A stretch of DNA of 64,000 nucleotides, taken from contig NC_091013.1 in assembly GCF_041296385.1 (NCBI RefSeq), positions 68,479,563 through 68,543,562 of the forward strand. The letters run 5' to 3'. Shown here piece by piece: positions 39,101 through 47,299 of this stretch (within the stretch, counting starts at the first letter, position 1; each line of letters starts with the position of its first letter). The notes under the pieces were generated by a model. The model was not told the origin of the DNA. It did no database searches and saw only the letters and a list, made by a program, of their open reading frames with translations. Source of the DNA: Aphelocoma coerulescens. Taxonomy: Eukaryota; Chordata; Aves; Passeriformes; Corvidae. Position numbers and translations under genes: made by a program.

Positions 39101-41303
39101 CCTCTGGGGCTGAGTAAATATCTCACAGTGTCTTGGTATTTCTCTACCTTTGTCCTGTTGCTAAATGAGGGAAGCTCTTGGATTTGAAAAACCAGAATGG
39201 AATAAAGGTCCAAGAGGACCCATTTAGAATTCAATCTGCTTTTATACCAGCAATTTGTTCTTCAAGTTTAACAATCGTTGTTTAAGGATCTTCTTTCAAA
39301 GTTAAGAAGTAATTTGCTTACAGTTTCTTTTGTATTTATGTCTTTTTCTAATTCTAATTCTAATAATGCAGAATAGGTTATTCTGTCAGCCTTTGAACCA
39401 AATGCATAGGAAAAAAATATTATGGCTTTTGGAGAATGAAATTAAATAAATGTGTTTCTACCTTTTTAATTTTGAAGTCTGTGCCAAATAGTGCAGGTTG
39501 ATACATAGTGTTTGTACAGCTTTGGTGCTGAATAGTACAAGTCATGCTGGGGAGTCCCCTATTGCCTGAAAATGACAGATGGGTGTGATCTCCAAACATG
39601 AGGCTTATCTGAAAGAATAATTGTACCGACAGCACCTAAGTATGGAAAGCATGGTTTGGGTGGACCATATTCTGTCCTTGTCAGGGCAGTGCAGAGCTTG
39701 AAATATTCTGCCATGGTGGTGCAGATACCCAGTGTTTAGCCTCAGCTGGAATGAGGTCCAGCCTGTATCTCAGGGCTATGCATTGATATATCCTGTTCCT
39801 CAGGACGAAAAGAGAACTGGCTGCAGCTTGTTAAGTGAATACACAAGTACTTCGTGGTTGTAAAGAAGGAAAAATCACTGCAGTAACATTTCTGTGATGG
39901 TAACAGAAGAATTACTTCTTATGCTTGTGATGTGTCTTTCCTCCCAATGAGGAGACATCTGGTTTAAAAAAAGTCTCAGTTTGATGAGAAAAAGGAAAAC
40001 ATGTCCACAGTTTCACTGAATAAGTAAAAAAAAAAGGATCTATCTAATCGGGGTGGTATGTATTCAACAGCCCTTGCTCTGCTCCACCTTTTAAAGCAGA
40101 AGACTGAGAAAATTAACTGAACTCTAAATGTGGAATCGCACAGTGGGCTCACAATGCAGTTACAAATCAAGCCCCAAACACAGCTGGAAATGTGGCCAAC
40201 ATCTTGCAACGCTTTCAGGCATTTAGCTTATGCATAATTCCTGAAGTAATGGCAACAGACCTGGATATCCTCTGCTGAAAGCTGAGACTGAGTCCTTTGC
40301 CTTAACCTGAGCTTTTACCTCACTGACAGTGTCACACGGCTTTTGATGAATGAAGAGCATAGACAAAATGCCCTGGCACCTGCCTACATCCTGTAACCAT
40401 CTGTAGAGGATCAGTGCAGATAATGGATTCATTCATATGTTTAAAATGCAAGAATACTTTTGAAATGTTACTAAGCTTTAATGGATGGCTGCACATGAGT
40501 GAAATGTGGGAATTGTATTATAAGCATTCATGTTTCAGGTGATCAAGCCAACATGCTACTGGAAAAAAATTCTTAATTTACTGAAAAATTTAAAGAACAA
40601 ACTTCAAAAGTGAGCAACGAGTTTCCAATATTTCTAATGAGTTTTAATTCAAAGGCTTCAGCAAATAACTTCTGACTGCAAAATTTCTGTTTTCTAGAAG
40701 CACCTGTACGGAAACCACAACCAACAAGGAGGACACAAGGTAAAAGCAAAGCATACATTTAAACATATAGCATATATCTGATATTATTCTCAGTTATATT
40801 AAGAGTCAGGAGGGAAATAAAGCTCTTAAAAATACAGACTTCAAAAGGAAAAAGTTGTATTTCTGCTTTAAAAAAAAACCTAAAAAAAGTCTGGAATTGC
40901 TAATTATTTTTTTCTGATATTTGAAAACAACCAAGATTATGTGCTTTAGTCAAAAAGTGTTTCAGATGAAAACAAAGCCATCAAAGTGAAATCTGACTTT
41001 GGAGTCTTAACAATGGGAAAATGGCAATCTGGGATTTTCCACCACAGGACTTATAACTCTCAGAATCTATGTTATTATGATTAACGAAGAAGATGGAAGA
41101 TCCATTTAATTTCACAGCTGCCAGCACAGGAGAGAAATGTTCACCACCAGGCTTCATCTTTCCTTTTCACATGTCTGTTTCACAAGTAAATACAGTATAT
41201 AGTGTTACTATGTTATATATAATTATAGGTAATAATTAAAGTTCTTTTTCCATGTTCTGCAGGGGGAGCAGCAAGACGGAGGACAAGACTAGATCATTCC
41301 TAA
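11039..41303 (+). CDS. POSTN: Periostin, 24 coding exons, 857 aa
   Basis: Periostin is a secreted matricellular protein of bone, periodontal ligament, heart valve and wound tissue. It binds fibronectin, collagen and BMP1 and signals through integrins. Domains by residue: signal peptide about 1-23; EMI domain about 41-95 with cysteines 45, 61, 70, 80, 81 and 93 and the CCPG motif; FAS1 domains about 98-231, 235-366, 369-493 and 497-629; then a hydrophilic tail of short beta-strand-like repeats ending in a basic, heparin-binding-like stretch. The N-glycosylation sequon NDT at residue 600 corresponds to the human site at 599. Similarity to the human protein as I remember it is close through the EMI and FAS1 regions and looser in the tail. 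The human long form has 836 residues and 23 exons. The extra length here comes mainly from an added exon 22, partly offset by a shorter exon 17. Coordinates cover the span from ATG to stop; exons are listed separately. TGFBI is the close paralogue, but it lacks this long tail. Confidence 0.95.
12639..12737 (+). CDS. POSTN: POSTN exon 2 (EMI domain, first half)
   Basis: The 99 bases encode [20 protein letters not shown] followed by a tryptophan-tyrosine motif and AICGKK. They supply EMI cysteines 45, 61 and 70. The human counterpart has ILGTKKKYF at the same place. The acceptor is CATAG and the donor is GTAAGT. Confidence 0.93.
12738..16687 (+). other. POSTN intron 2 (3.9 kb, AT-rich)
   Basis: This is the longest intron of the gene. 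I found no exon, RNA or recognisable transposon in it. First introns of matrix genes often hold enhancers, but I see no specific site to name. Confidence 0.8.
16688..16752 (+). CDS. POSTN: POSTN exon 3 (EMI CCPG motif)
   Basis: The 65 bases encode [20 protein letters not shown]. They include the CCPG hallmark of EMI domains (cysteines 80 and 81) and cysteine 93. The donor is GTACGA, weaker than most in this gene. Confidence 0.94.
18000..18157 (+). CDS. POSTN: POSTN exon 4 (FAS1-1 start)
   Basis: The 158 bases encode [16 protein letters not shown] and then the FAS1 H1 motif [15 protein letters not shown]. The donor GTAAGT runs directly into a long GT repeat. The exon ends in phase 0. Confidence 0.95.
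18162..18190. repeat. GT microsatellite abutting the exon 4 donor
   Basis: About 14 uninterrupted GT units begin at intron position +5 of intron 4, so the repeat is part of the 5' splice-site environment. UG-rich RNA of this kind is a known target of TDP-43 and CELF proteins. Confidence 0.9.
18776..18940 (+). CDS. POSTN: POSTN exon 5 (FAS1-1 core)
   Basis: The 165 bases, in phase 0 at both ends, encode [20 protein letters not shown] and then LTKDLKNGM and INHYPNG. The motif order and length match human exon 5. The central replacement [11 protein letters not shown] differs from the human sequence as I remember it. Confidence 0.95.
19771..19917 (+). CDS. POSTN: POSTN exon 6 (FAS1-1 end, FAS1-2 start)
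   Basis: The 147 bases, in phase 0 at both ends, encode [20 protein letters not shown], then the FAS1 H2 motif VHVVDRVL and [12 protein letters not shown]. Nearly every residue fits periostin. Confidence 0.96.
20806..20947 (+). CDS. POSTN: POSTN exon 7 (FAS1-2 H1 motif)
   Basis: The 142 bases encode [20 protein letters not shown] and [10 protein letters not shown]. This is the H1 box of the second FAS1 domain. The exon ends in phase 1. Confidence 0.96.
21626..21838 (+). CDS. POSTN: POSTN exon 8 (FAS1-2 body)
   Basis: The 213 bases, in phase 1 at both ends, encode [35 protein letters not shown] and the H2 motif [13 protein letters not shown]. Cysteines 312 and 334 correspond to the conserved pair in this domain. 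Confidence 0.96.
22015..22149 (+). CDS. POSTN: POSTN exon 9 (FAS1-3 H1 motif)
   Basis: The 135 bases, in phase 1 at both ends, encode [20 protein letters not shown] and then [12 protein letters not shown]. The donor is GTTAGT. Confidence 0.95.
22516..23108 (-). mobile_element. Solo LTR of an endogenous retrovirus, intron 9
   Basis: The stretch from TGCAGTGGTTTAA to about AAATACA resembles, on the reverse strand, a common bird LTR that I know from neoavian genomes. It has the retrovirus-type promoter GTATATAAACT (reverse complement of 22833-22843) and an AT-rich trinucleotide tract near 22676-22735. No retroviral genes flank it, so it is a solo LTR left by recombination. The exact ends are uncertain and I could not find a clean target duplication. 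It lies antisense inside POSTN between exons 9 and 10. Confidence 0.75.
22676..22735. repeat. Degenerate AAT tract inside the LTR
   Basis: This AAT-rich, imperfect trinucleotide stretch belongs to the LTR rather than being an independent microsatellite. Confidence 0.7.
23588..23736 (+). CDS. POSTN: POSTN exon 10 (FAS1-3 body)
   Basis: The 149 bases encode [39 protein letters not shown] and LRVFVYRT. They follow the human order closely. The exon ends in phase 0. Confidence 0.95.
24229..24365 (+). CDS. POSTN: POSTN exon 11 (FAS1-3 end)
   Basis: The 137 bases encode [20 protein letters not shown], then [19 protein letters not shown]. Cysteines 468 and 473 are conserved. Human has EKGSKQGRNGAIHIF in this place. 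Confidence 0.95.
25078..25208 (+). CDS. POSTN: POSTN exon 12 (FAS1-4 H1 motif)
   Basis: The 131 bases encode [20 protein letters not shown], then [18 protein letters not shown]. The donor GTAAGT splits an arginine codon. Confidence 0.95.
25209..26779 (+). other. POSTN intron 12, nothing recognised
   Basis: About 1.6 kb of AT-rich intron. An antisense frame of 126 codons lies at 26247-26627. It has no recognised domain and I treat it as chance. Confidence 0.7.
26780..26910 (+). CDS. POSTN: POSTN exon 13 (FAS1-4, YH motif)
   Basis: The 131 bases encode [20 protein letters not shown], then [17 protein letters not shown]. The YH pair is the conserved FAS1 feature proposed to matter for integrin binding. 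The donor is GTTAAG. Confidence 0.95.
27078..27180 (+). CDS. POSTN: POSTN exon 14 (FAS1-4 H2 motif)
   Basis: The 103 bases encode [20 protein letters not shown], then [17 protein letters not shown] is the N-glycosylation sequon at residue 600. This exon closes the fourth FAS1 domain. Confidence 0.96.
27558..27625 (+). CDS. POSTN: POSTN exon 15 (start of tail)
   Basis: The 68 bases encode [20 protein letters not shown] and QIK. They match human [23 protein letters not shown]. The donor GTACTC is weak. Confidence 0.94.
28180..28225 (+). CDS. POSTN: POSTN exon 16
   Basis: The 46 bases encode [15 protein letters not shown]. Human has FVRGSTFKEIPVTVY. It ends in phase 1, setting the frame for all the cassette exons that follow. 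Confidence 0.94.
29030..29675 (+). mobile_element. CR1 LINE fragment (3' part), intron 16
   Basis: From about AAGTTGAACATGAGTCAACA to the end near 29675, the sequence follows the end of a CR1 reverse transcriptase and its 3' UTR, as I know it from birds. This includes the segment before GACCTCATTGCTG and the terminal AGGTGGACTTGATGATCC region. Many frame breaks show that it is inactive. It is in the same orientation as POSTN. Confidence 0.8.
30370..30417 (+). CDS. POSTN: POSTN exon 17 (short cassette exon)
   Basis: The 48 bases, in phase 1 at both ends, encode [16 protein letters not shown]. This corresponds to the second part of human exon 17 (PKIKVIEGSLQPIIKTE). The first ten or so residues of the human exon have no counterpart here. 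The acceptor is TTTTCAG. Confidence 0.88.
30418..33575 (+). other. POSTN intron 17 (3.2 kb), no extra exon seen
   Basis: I searched for further phase-1 cassette exons carrying the TKxIxG repeat and found none. The intron contains A- and T-rich tracts near 30660-30740 and 33010-33130 but no recognisable transposon. Confidence 0.6.
33576..33671 (+). CDS. POSTN: POSTN exon 18 (cassette, repeat unit)
   Basis: The 96 bases, in phase 1 at both ends, encode [20 protein letters not shown], then [12 protein letters not shown]. They align with the human exon ending LIKEGETITEVIHGE. The donor GTTGGT is weak and a second GT lies four bases further on. Confidence 0.92.
34272..34361 (+). CDS. POSTN: POSTN exon 19 (cassette, repeat unit)
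   Basis: The 90 bases, in phase 1 at both ends, encode [20 protein letters not shown], then [10 protein letters not shown]. The human exon has the same EPIIKKYTKIIDG core, which defines the 13-residue repeat of the tail. Confidence 0.94.
35881..35958 (+). CDS. POSTN: POSTN exon 20 (cassette)
   Basis: The 78 bases, in phase 1 at both ends, encode [20 protein letters not shown], then KKIFEE. The human exon starts [10 protein letters not shown]. The donor is GTTAGT. Confidence 0.93.
36360..36440 (+). CDS. POSTN: POSTN exon 21 (cassette)
   Basis: The 81 bases, in phase 1 at both ends, encode [20 protein letters not shown], then IKRLLQG. This is nearly identical to human exon 21. The donor is GTAATT. 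Confidence 0.95.
36899..37014 (+). CDS. POSTN: Candidate POSTN alternative last exon, hydrophobic tail
   Basis: This exon is predicted, not confirmed. The acceptor CTTACAG is preceded by a pyrimidine-rich stretch (TATCCTTCTTT). Spliced from exon 21 it reads in phase 1 as [19 protein letters not shown], then [19 protein letters not shown] and TAG at 37012-37014. An AATAAA lies at 37127-37132. The product would have 839 residues and a 17-residue hydrophobic stretch (about 821-837) with only two residues after it. That is the shape of a GPI-anchor signal or a very short-tailed membrane segment. Asn or Ser residues about ten positions before the stretch could serve as anchor sites. Against it, T-rich DNA easily encodes hydrophobic runs, and human periostin has no such form that I know of. 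Confidence 0.4.
37127..37132 (+). promoter_or_regulatory. AATAAA poly(A) signal in intron 21
   Basis: A perfect hexamer 113 bases after the stop of the candidate last exon, followed by a T/G-containing stretch near 37150-37175. It could end a short POSTN transcript. Confidence 0.4.
38571..38657 (+). CDS. POSTN: POSTN exon 22 (extra cassette exon)
   Basis: The 87 bases, in phase 1 at both ends, encode [20 protein letters not shown], then REIKKVHLE. It carries the tail repeat (TKVIEGEP) and resembles both exon 18 (TKFIEGEP) and exon 21 (KVTKFIEG), so it probably arose by exon duplication. I do not recall an equivalent in human or mouse periostin. The acceptor is CGTAG and the donor GTTAGT. Confidence 0.88.
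40698..40739 (+). CDS. POSTN: POSTN exon 23 (cassette, basic)
   Basis: The 42 bases, in phase 1 at both ends, encode [14 protein letters not shown]. The human counterpart is DTPVRKLQANKKVQ. The stretch is basic and proline-containing. Confidence 0.88.
41263..41303 (+). CDS. POSTN: POSTN exon 24 (C-terminus and stop)
   Basis: The 41 coding bases encode [13 protein letters not shown] and TAA. The human protein ends GSRRRLREGRSQ, so an arginine-rich ending is retained although the last residues differ. The acceptor is CTGCAG. Confidence 0.9.
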
Positions 41304-42160
41304 AAGCTTGCCAAGACAGAACTCACAGAATTGCAAATTAACAACATGGTCTTTGAGAGGAACTGTTGTTTGGGTTTTTTTATAAATGAGAGCATTAGAA
41401 AATGACGTTGTTTTGATGAAGTAACGTAAACTGAACCATGAATCCACAAAAAGATGTGAAGCTGCAGATACTCACTGCCAGCACAGTGCTCACTAGGAGT
41501 AGTCCATTGGAGGTGCTTTTACTGCTCTTGATAGTAAGCATATGCAAGGTGGGGTCCTGGAAGCCCAAAAACTTTTGTAGAACCAGGATCCCTTCGTATG
41601 CTGGCTAGTAAGTGTTTGATGGATTGGATTAAAAATGAGCAGGGAACAACACAGAGTGTATTTTTTTATTATTATTATTTCCACTAAATAAGAAATATAA
41701 ATGAGTTAGATAATTTCTAGGAAAAAAAATAATCACCTCAGGTGACTTTTATAGTAATCTAAGGAAGTGAGAGATGTTAACATAGCACTTTTGGTTCAGT
41801 AGTATTGTATGCTTTTTTATAAGTCAAAATTCATCATGTGTTTAAATTTGTAATGGTACCAGTAATGTTACCTTTTCTGAGCAAACAAATATGCCTTATG
41901 TTAAATGTATCCTCTTTTTGTCCTACAGTGCATATCCAAATACCTCCTAGTAACTTGGCTAACGGAAGCTCTTGAAAAAAGGAAAAAAGCAAACATTATG
42001 AGTTTCTTGCAATGTATTCGAGATCATGTTAACTTCTTTACCTTTAAGAAAAATCATTCCCATTAAAGGAATCTTAATACATATACTGAGATTCTTAAGT
42101 GTTTTCCCACTTTACCCTAAATGTGTCTTTTGATTATTAAAGTGGATTGTAAAAGGGATA

Positions 42161-42166
42161 AATAAA
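42161..42166 (+). promoter_or_regulatory. Proximal poly(A) signal AATAAA
   Basis: A perfect hexamer about 860 bases after the stop. It could give a shorter 3' UTR. Confidence 0.45.
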
Positions 42167-42470
42167 ATGCATGCAAACAGTTAATTCAGCATGGAAAAAG
42201 GTCTTACAAAAATGAGGCCAGGTCCGAAAGCTTTTGTAACAAAGCATGCTTTGCTAATATCTGGTATAATGTGGAGTTTTCTGTAAATTATGTCAATTTT
42301 ATAACTCTAGTTTTGTACTCATAGAAGTTTTCTGCTTTTATCAACAAAAGGTGAAAGGCAATTATTAATGGAGTAGAAAAAACATATTCAAAGTTCCTCA
42401 ATTTTGCAGACCAAAGTTTCAGAGGCATTGTCTAACATGCTTTTCTACTTCTGTTTTGAAACAAATACTC

Positions 42471-42476
42471 AATAAA
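42471..42476 (+). promoter_or_regulatory. Distal poly(A) signal AATAAA
   Basis: A perfect hexamer followed within 20-40 bases by a GT/T-rich stretch (TGTGCCTTCTTTCATTTGT). This is the likeliest main end of POSTN. Confidence 0.65.
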
Positions 42477-42499
42477 GAATTTGGCTGAATTGTGCCTTC

Positions 42500-45220
42500 T
42501 TTCATTTGTAAATATTTTTTAGCAGTAAAGCAAATTCTAAATATTCTTAAGATTTTTAGTCTATCTGGTAATTGCAAAATATGCTTTCACAGAAGAAAAC
42601 TGATGCTTCCCTTCTTACTTAGCATGTGCTAATGGACTTAAACTGCATCACTTCCTTAAACAATTAAAAACTTTCCCTAATTCCATAATGACATATCCTA
42701 AACACTGCTCCTAAAACAATACAACTATCTGAGAATGGGATTGATAAGTTGTGCAGCCTTACTGGGCCATCAGATGTCACTAAGGTAACCTCCGTATCTA
42801 CTATGATAGTGCTTTAGTGGAAGGACAGCTTTTAACTCCGGCAAGACCTAGATGACTTTTAGGTCAGCATCAGAGGTCTTAGGACTATCTAGAAGGTGAA
42901 CTGAAGCTGTCAATTTGGGACAATTCATTGTCATTAAACCACTGGCTTTAAACTTCTTCCTTCATTACTGTGCTACCATAAGCTATCAGTCAAGCAAGAT
43001 TTTAAATGACAGGAATTGTTTTAGTTGAAGAATGTGTCTGTGTTCTTGCCTCAAAAAAGTTTAGGAGATAACAAAAAAAATAGAATGGTAATGACAGATA
43101 AAGAATGGACAGAAAATGGGAAGAAAGTCGAACGTAGCAAAAAAATGATTAAAACCTATCCTGTGGTAGGACAATTTTACCTTTTCAATTAGGAATAAAT
43201 TGGTGACATACCATAAATTTGGTATGTTTTCTGCTTTGATAACATTTTAAAGCATCTGGTATTCACTAAAATACATTTCTGTACTTCACTCTTCAATAGA
43301 ATCTATTAATAATATATAATGTATAATATAATATTAATATATAATACAATACAAGTTAAATACAACAGTATATAAAGGGTATTTCTCCATGAAAACTTGT
43401 TTCCCTGGTATATCATCCCTCTCAGTCCTTCTTAGACCACAGTAGATGTCTGCCCAGCTACAATGAGCAGTGACATTTCTTTTAGTGGAGTGGCTTTTTC
43501 TAGATATCTGAACAAGAATCTTTCCACAACCCAATGCAGAAAGAAAATCAATATCTTCTTTTATTTGCTTTTTATATGCTTAGCCATTTCTGTTTCAACA
43601 CAGATAGTCTTTTACCAAAGAGCAAATTTTGAGAACTGACAGCTTCTCCTGCCCTGCTATTTATTTCCCCTCACCTCAGAGCAATTTAAATTGATGTAAT
43701 GTGATTAAAAAGGGGGTTAGCACACTACCATGTCAGAATAAGCACCCACTTATTTGTGTTTCCTTGTAGTCACTCAGGTATTTATAAGCAGGTATGTCCA
43801 GTTGAGTTGGTGGTGGAATTCTCAAAGCATTTCTTCTGCTTCCTTTGATATCCTGTATGAAAACTAATGCAGAAGAATTTTTAACTGTCAACGTTCCCAA
43901 ATCTGTCAGTTTTGCCAGCAGTAAGTGCACATAAATAATCTACACGCTCACTAAATATGGGGATTGGACTATAGGATCTAAGTAAAATAAAATGAGTCTT
44001 TTGATTCCTTTATAAAGAAAATTGTGTGAAATCTGAAAAAAAAATGTCAGGAAGGATATTTTTTTACCATTTCCATTTTGACAACTGAAAATGTGCTAAG
44101 CAAGTGACCCTCTCAATGGCCTTTCATGCCATCTCTCATAAGACCAGAATAGCAATACTAAACTAAAGAATTCCACTTTTGGTCCACAAAGTATTCTAAT
44201 AAAATAGTGGGTGGAGGCAGTAGTCCTGCCAGATCAGTTGTATTGTGATTAATTATTTTACTGCCTAAAGCTCAGAACTGATAAACACCAATCCCAGATG
44301 GAGGCTCTGAGGAGGGATACCAAAGCCTAAGCACAACTCAAATGGAAGAAGAACTGATTCCCTTGAGTACTGAGCTGCAAAATTACCAGTGATAGCATAA
44401 GATGTGTAATTGGATCATGTGGGATTTTCTAAGATTTATAGTGGCACAGAGCTTCATCTTCAATTATTAAAACAAGATTTGCCTCCACTTCTCTTCTGCA
44501 TAAACCCCAAATGTGAAGATTTCAAAGGTTCACTTTCTCTTTTGTGTCCCCTTCCTCCACAGCTGTGGTTTTTATACCATCTCAAGATGGTATACCATCT
44601 CAACCAAGGGTTGTTTTCCAGTATAGCATTAATCTTTTTATAACAGATGGGAAAAATTTGATTCAGTATATTATTTTTTCTTTAACCAAGACTAATTAAA
44701 ACATTCAGTGATATATGGGATTTATATTTAACAGCTGGCACAAAAGAGGATAATTAGCTAATTGTTCTACATGGGGAGGAGAAAAATTCTGTGTGGTACA
44801 AGTAATTAGGATCAGGATGACAATACAGCATTAGGAGCCAAGCATGTTATTGACTGAAAGTAGAAGCACTTTCTATTCAGACTTTTCAGTCTCATTTACA
44901 GCCATACTAATTTATTCCTTACATCATACTAGATTAAAATGCTTCTTTTCTTGCTGTTTTAACTAGTGTCTTTTAAATACCACAGAGATCAAGCCTTCTT
45001 TTATGGATTTCTTTCTTGCTAAACAAAAGTAACCTCTATGATAGAATGTGTAAGTCAGAGGAATGGCATCAGCACTTGCACTTTGGATCACAATGTTCGT
45101 CAATCCTCATGTGTTAGGTTGCATTCTGATCTGATGCATCTCCTGTCTGCTCTGATTTCCTGACTTTTGATTTTATTTCTTATGCTACTAAGTAAAAACA
45201 TAACTAGACTCTTTGCTTGT
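42500..45220. other. 3' flank, no gene seen
   Basis: AT-rich, non-coding as far as I can tell. It contains an ATA-rich low-complexity stretch at about 43304-43352 and a short perfect hairpin at 44573-44594. Confidence 0.6.
44573..44594. repeat. Perfect 9-bp inverted repeat
   Basis: TATACCATC and GATGGTATA are separated by four bases (TCAA). A further copy of the ATACCATCTCAA unit follows directly. Confidence 0.8.
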
Positions 45221-45224
45221 GTAT

Positions 45225-45460
45225 TTAGATCCAGTGGCACAGGCAGCTTTCATCCACACTACCAGCGCTTTGTCCTCAGCTTCTTTTACCACCTAGTGCC
45301 CGATGCAGGTGCAGCCCTTGCACTTAGACTTGTTAAGCCTCATGAGGTTCTTATGGGCCTGCTTCTCAAGTTTCCCTGGATTGCATTCCATCCTTCTATT
45401 GCATCAACTGCACTGCTCAGCTTTGTGTCATCTGCAAACTTGCTGAGGGATATACCACTA
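45225..45460 (-). mobile_element. CR1 LINE fragment (reverse transcriptase end)
   Basis: Read on the reverse strand it gives the CR1 signature CTCAGCAAGTTTGCAGATGA, followed by the degenerate segment for the end of the reverse transcriptase. The open frame on the + strand here is a shadow of this element. Confidence 0.75.
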
Positions 45461-45687
45461 AGAAATGGAAGATGCTGCTTGTCATGGTGTGTTGGCTGTT
45501 TAAGACAGGAGGAGCGCTGCTTTCTGCATGCCTGCTTTATATTAATTCATTTCAGGATAACCCCTGCTGGTACATTTTAGGGCTGTTTTAATCATGTCTG
45601 GGTTGGATAACAGGCAATTAATACCTCTAATTGCTAGTCCAGTTGTATTTTAATCTTTTTCTTAGTGAAATACTTAACAGCTTTGCC

Positions 45688-45727
45688 AACAGCTGTATTT
45701 CTCACATGGAACAGCTGTATTTCTCAC
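45688..45727. repeat. Short tandem duplication, 22-bp period
   Basis: AACAGCTGTATTTCTCAC occurs at 45688-45705 and again at 45710-45727. Confidence 0.85.
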
Positions 45728-47212
45728 CAACTCAACATGTGCCCTGAGTCAGGAGCACATTGAAGCCATGTGATGTGATTGTAATGCTAAACAGAATAAA
45801 AACAGCATGTTTGTTAATTGAGAAAAATGCATCAGTGCAAAAAGCACTGGAAAGAGACAGGGATGATTTCAGGCATAGACAGGAGTAATACGGGGTATGA
45901 TTTGCAGAAATTTACCCCAGTGTCTTCAGCTTGTTGACTAGAGAAAAAAACCTCTTAAGGTCATCAATGTCCCTGCAATCCCCCAAAGCTCATGTGCCTG
46001 CCTGTCACTGCCACCACAGTCCATAGTAAATCCAGATCTCACATCCATCTTTCTACCTAGGTCCATTTGTCTGGACGACCTAGTAGGACTGGTTTCTGTC
46101 TTCTGTGAAGACCACGATTACAAGGTGCCTGGATGGTGTTTGAAGGTATAGATGTAGTGGTGAGGAGACTGCTGTGCCCTCTTGTCCCATCTCTAGAAAA
46201 AAAGCAGTTGAGACATAACTGGGAAAGTCTGCTCCTTCCAGGGAGGGCAGAAGGAAAACTCATTTCTGGATCCCAGCTGGACAGAGACAGGAAATGCACT
46301 AAGTACAATTTTTAAAGAGAAGTCCTGGCAGAGACCTTTTTTAAAATAAGAAGTATATTGCTGTTGGTTTGGGGGTTTTGTTTTGAATTTTCATATGAAA
46401 TTGGATATGGATGGGGTTGTCTTTGGAAAGACTTATCCCATAGTGCCAAGACCTCAGTAATACTGCATGTAACCACTGCAAGACTCTTGCCTCCTGTACA
46501 AGCCTGAAGAAGCCCCAGGAGTATTGGAGTATATATATATATAAAATCCAAGATAATGGATCTTCATGTGTGTAAAAAAACCCCACCTCTTTTGGGACAA
46601 TACCTGAATGTGTACTCTCCTCCACCTCCAGTCCTCAGAAAGGACTCTAAAAGCATGAGCCAGGGATTTGTCATGCCACAATCCAAATAGAAGCGAGTCT
46701 GGAACAAAGCAGCTGCATATCAAATGTGTATTTATTGTTTCTCCACCTAGGGATCAGAGACATTACAGATGGAAAAGTCTTACTAGATTATGTTATCAGT
46801 CTACTTGCCAAGACTGGATTGCTCCCCACTATTACGTTCCATAATGCTTTACCCAGATGAGTGGTACCTTCCCACAGTCATTCTCTCATACTCTCCTCAG
46901 AGCCACTTTCCTATATTTTGTTCCCCTTCCTGTCTTACCTGCCATCAAATAAAGCAGATGTATTCCACCAAGTAGTCCTTCAGCAGAAGTGACAACTGCT
47001 TTAGCTATACCAAGCGTGAACGTTCCTGTTAATGTGACAAAAATCAACTCACTCATATTTTCCCGAAACATCTGTACAATTGAGTAACTATTTTGGTTTT
47101 GAACAAACTACTGACTTTGATTTAGTTCGTGGATGGTCTCATAGGTCTGCCACTTTTTTCTTTTTTTGCCATCATATGATGCCATATAAGTTCAGGATGT
47201 GTGGTTCATGAA

Positions 47213-47295
47213 ATCACAGAACGTTTAATGTTGGAAGGGACCTCTGGACATCATCTGGTCCAAACCCACTACTCCAGTAAGGCCAACTAGAGCTC
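47213..47295 (-). mobile_element. CR1 LINE 3' end fragment
   Basis: AATCACAGAACGTTTAATGT followed by TTGGAAGGGACCTCTGGA and CATCATCTGGTCCAA is the reverse complement of the CR1 3' end. Only about 80 bases remain. Confidence 0.8.
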
Positions 47296-47299
47296 TAAA

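Larger units (their letters stand above)
41304..42495 (+). other. POSTN 3' UTR
   Basis: About 1.2 kb of AT-rich sequence between the stop codon and the distal AATAAA. The end is placed about 20 bases after that signal and is followed by T- and G-rich sequence. Confidence 0.7.

Noticed and set aside
45167..45580. 137-codon open frame on the + strand
   Set aside because: It lies over a CR1 fragment on the opposite strand and is a shadow of that element.
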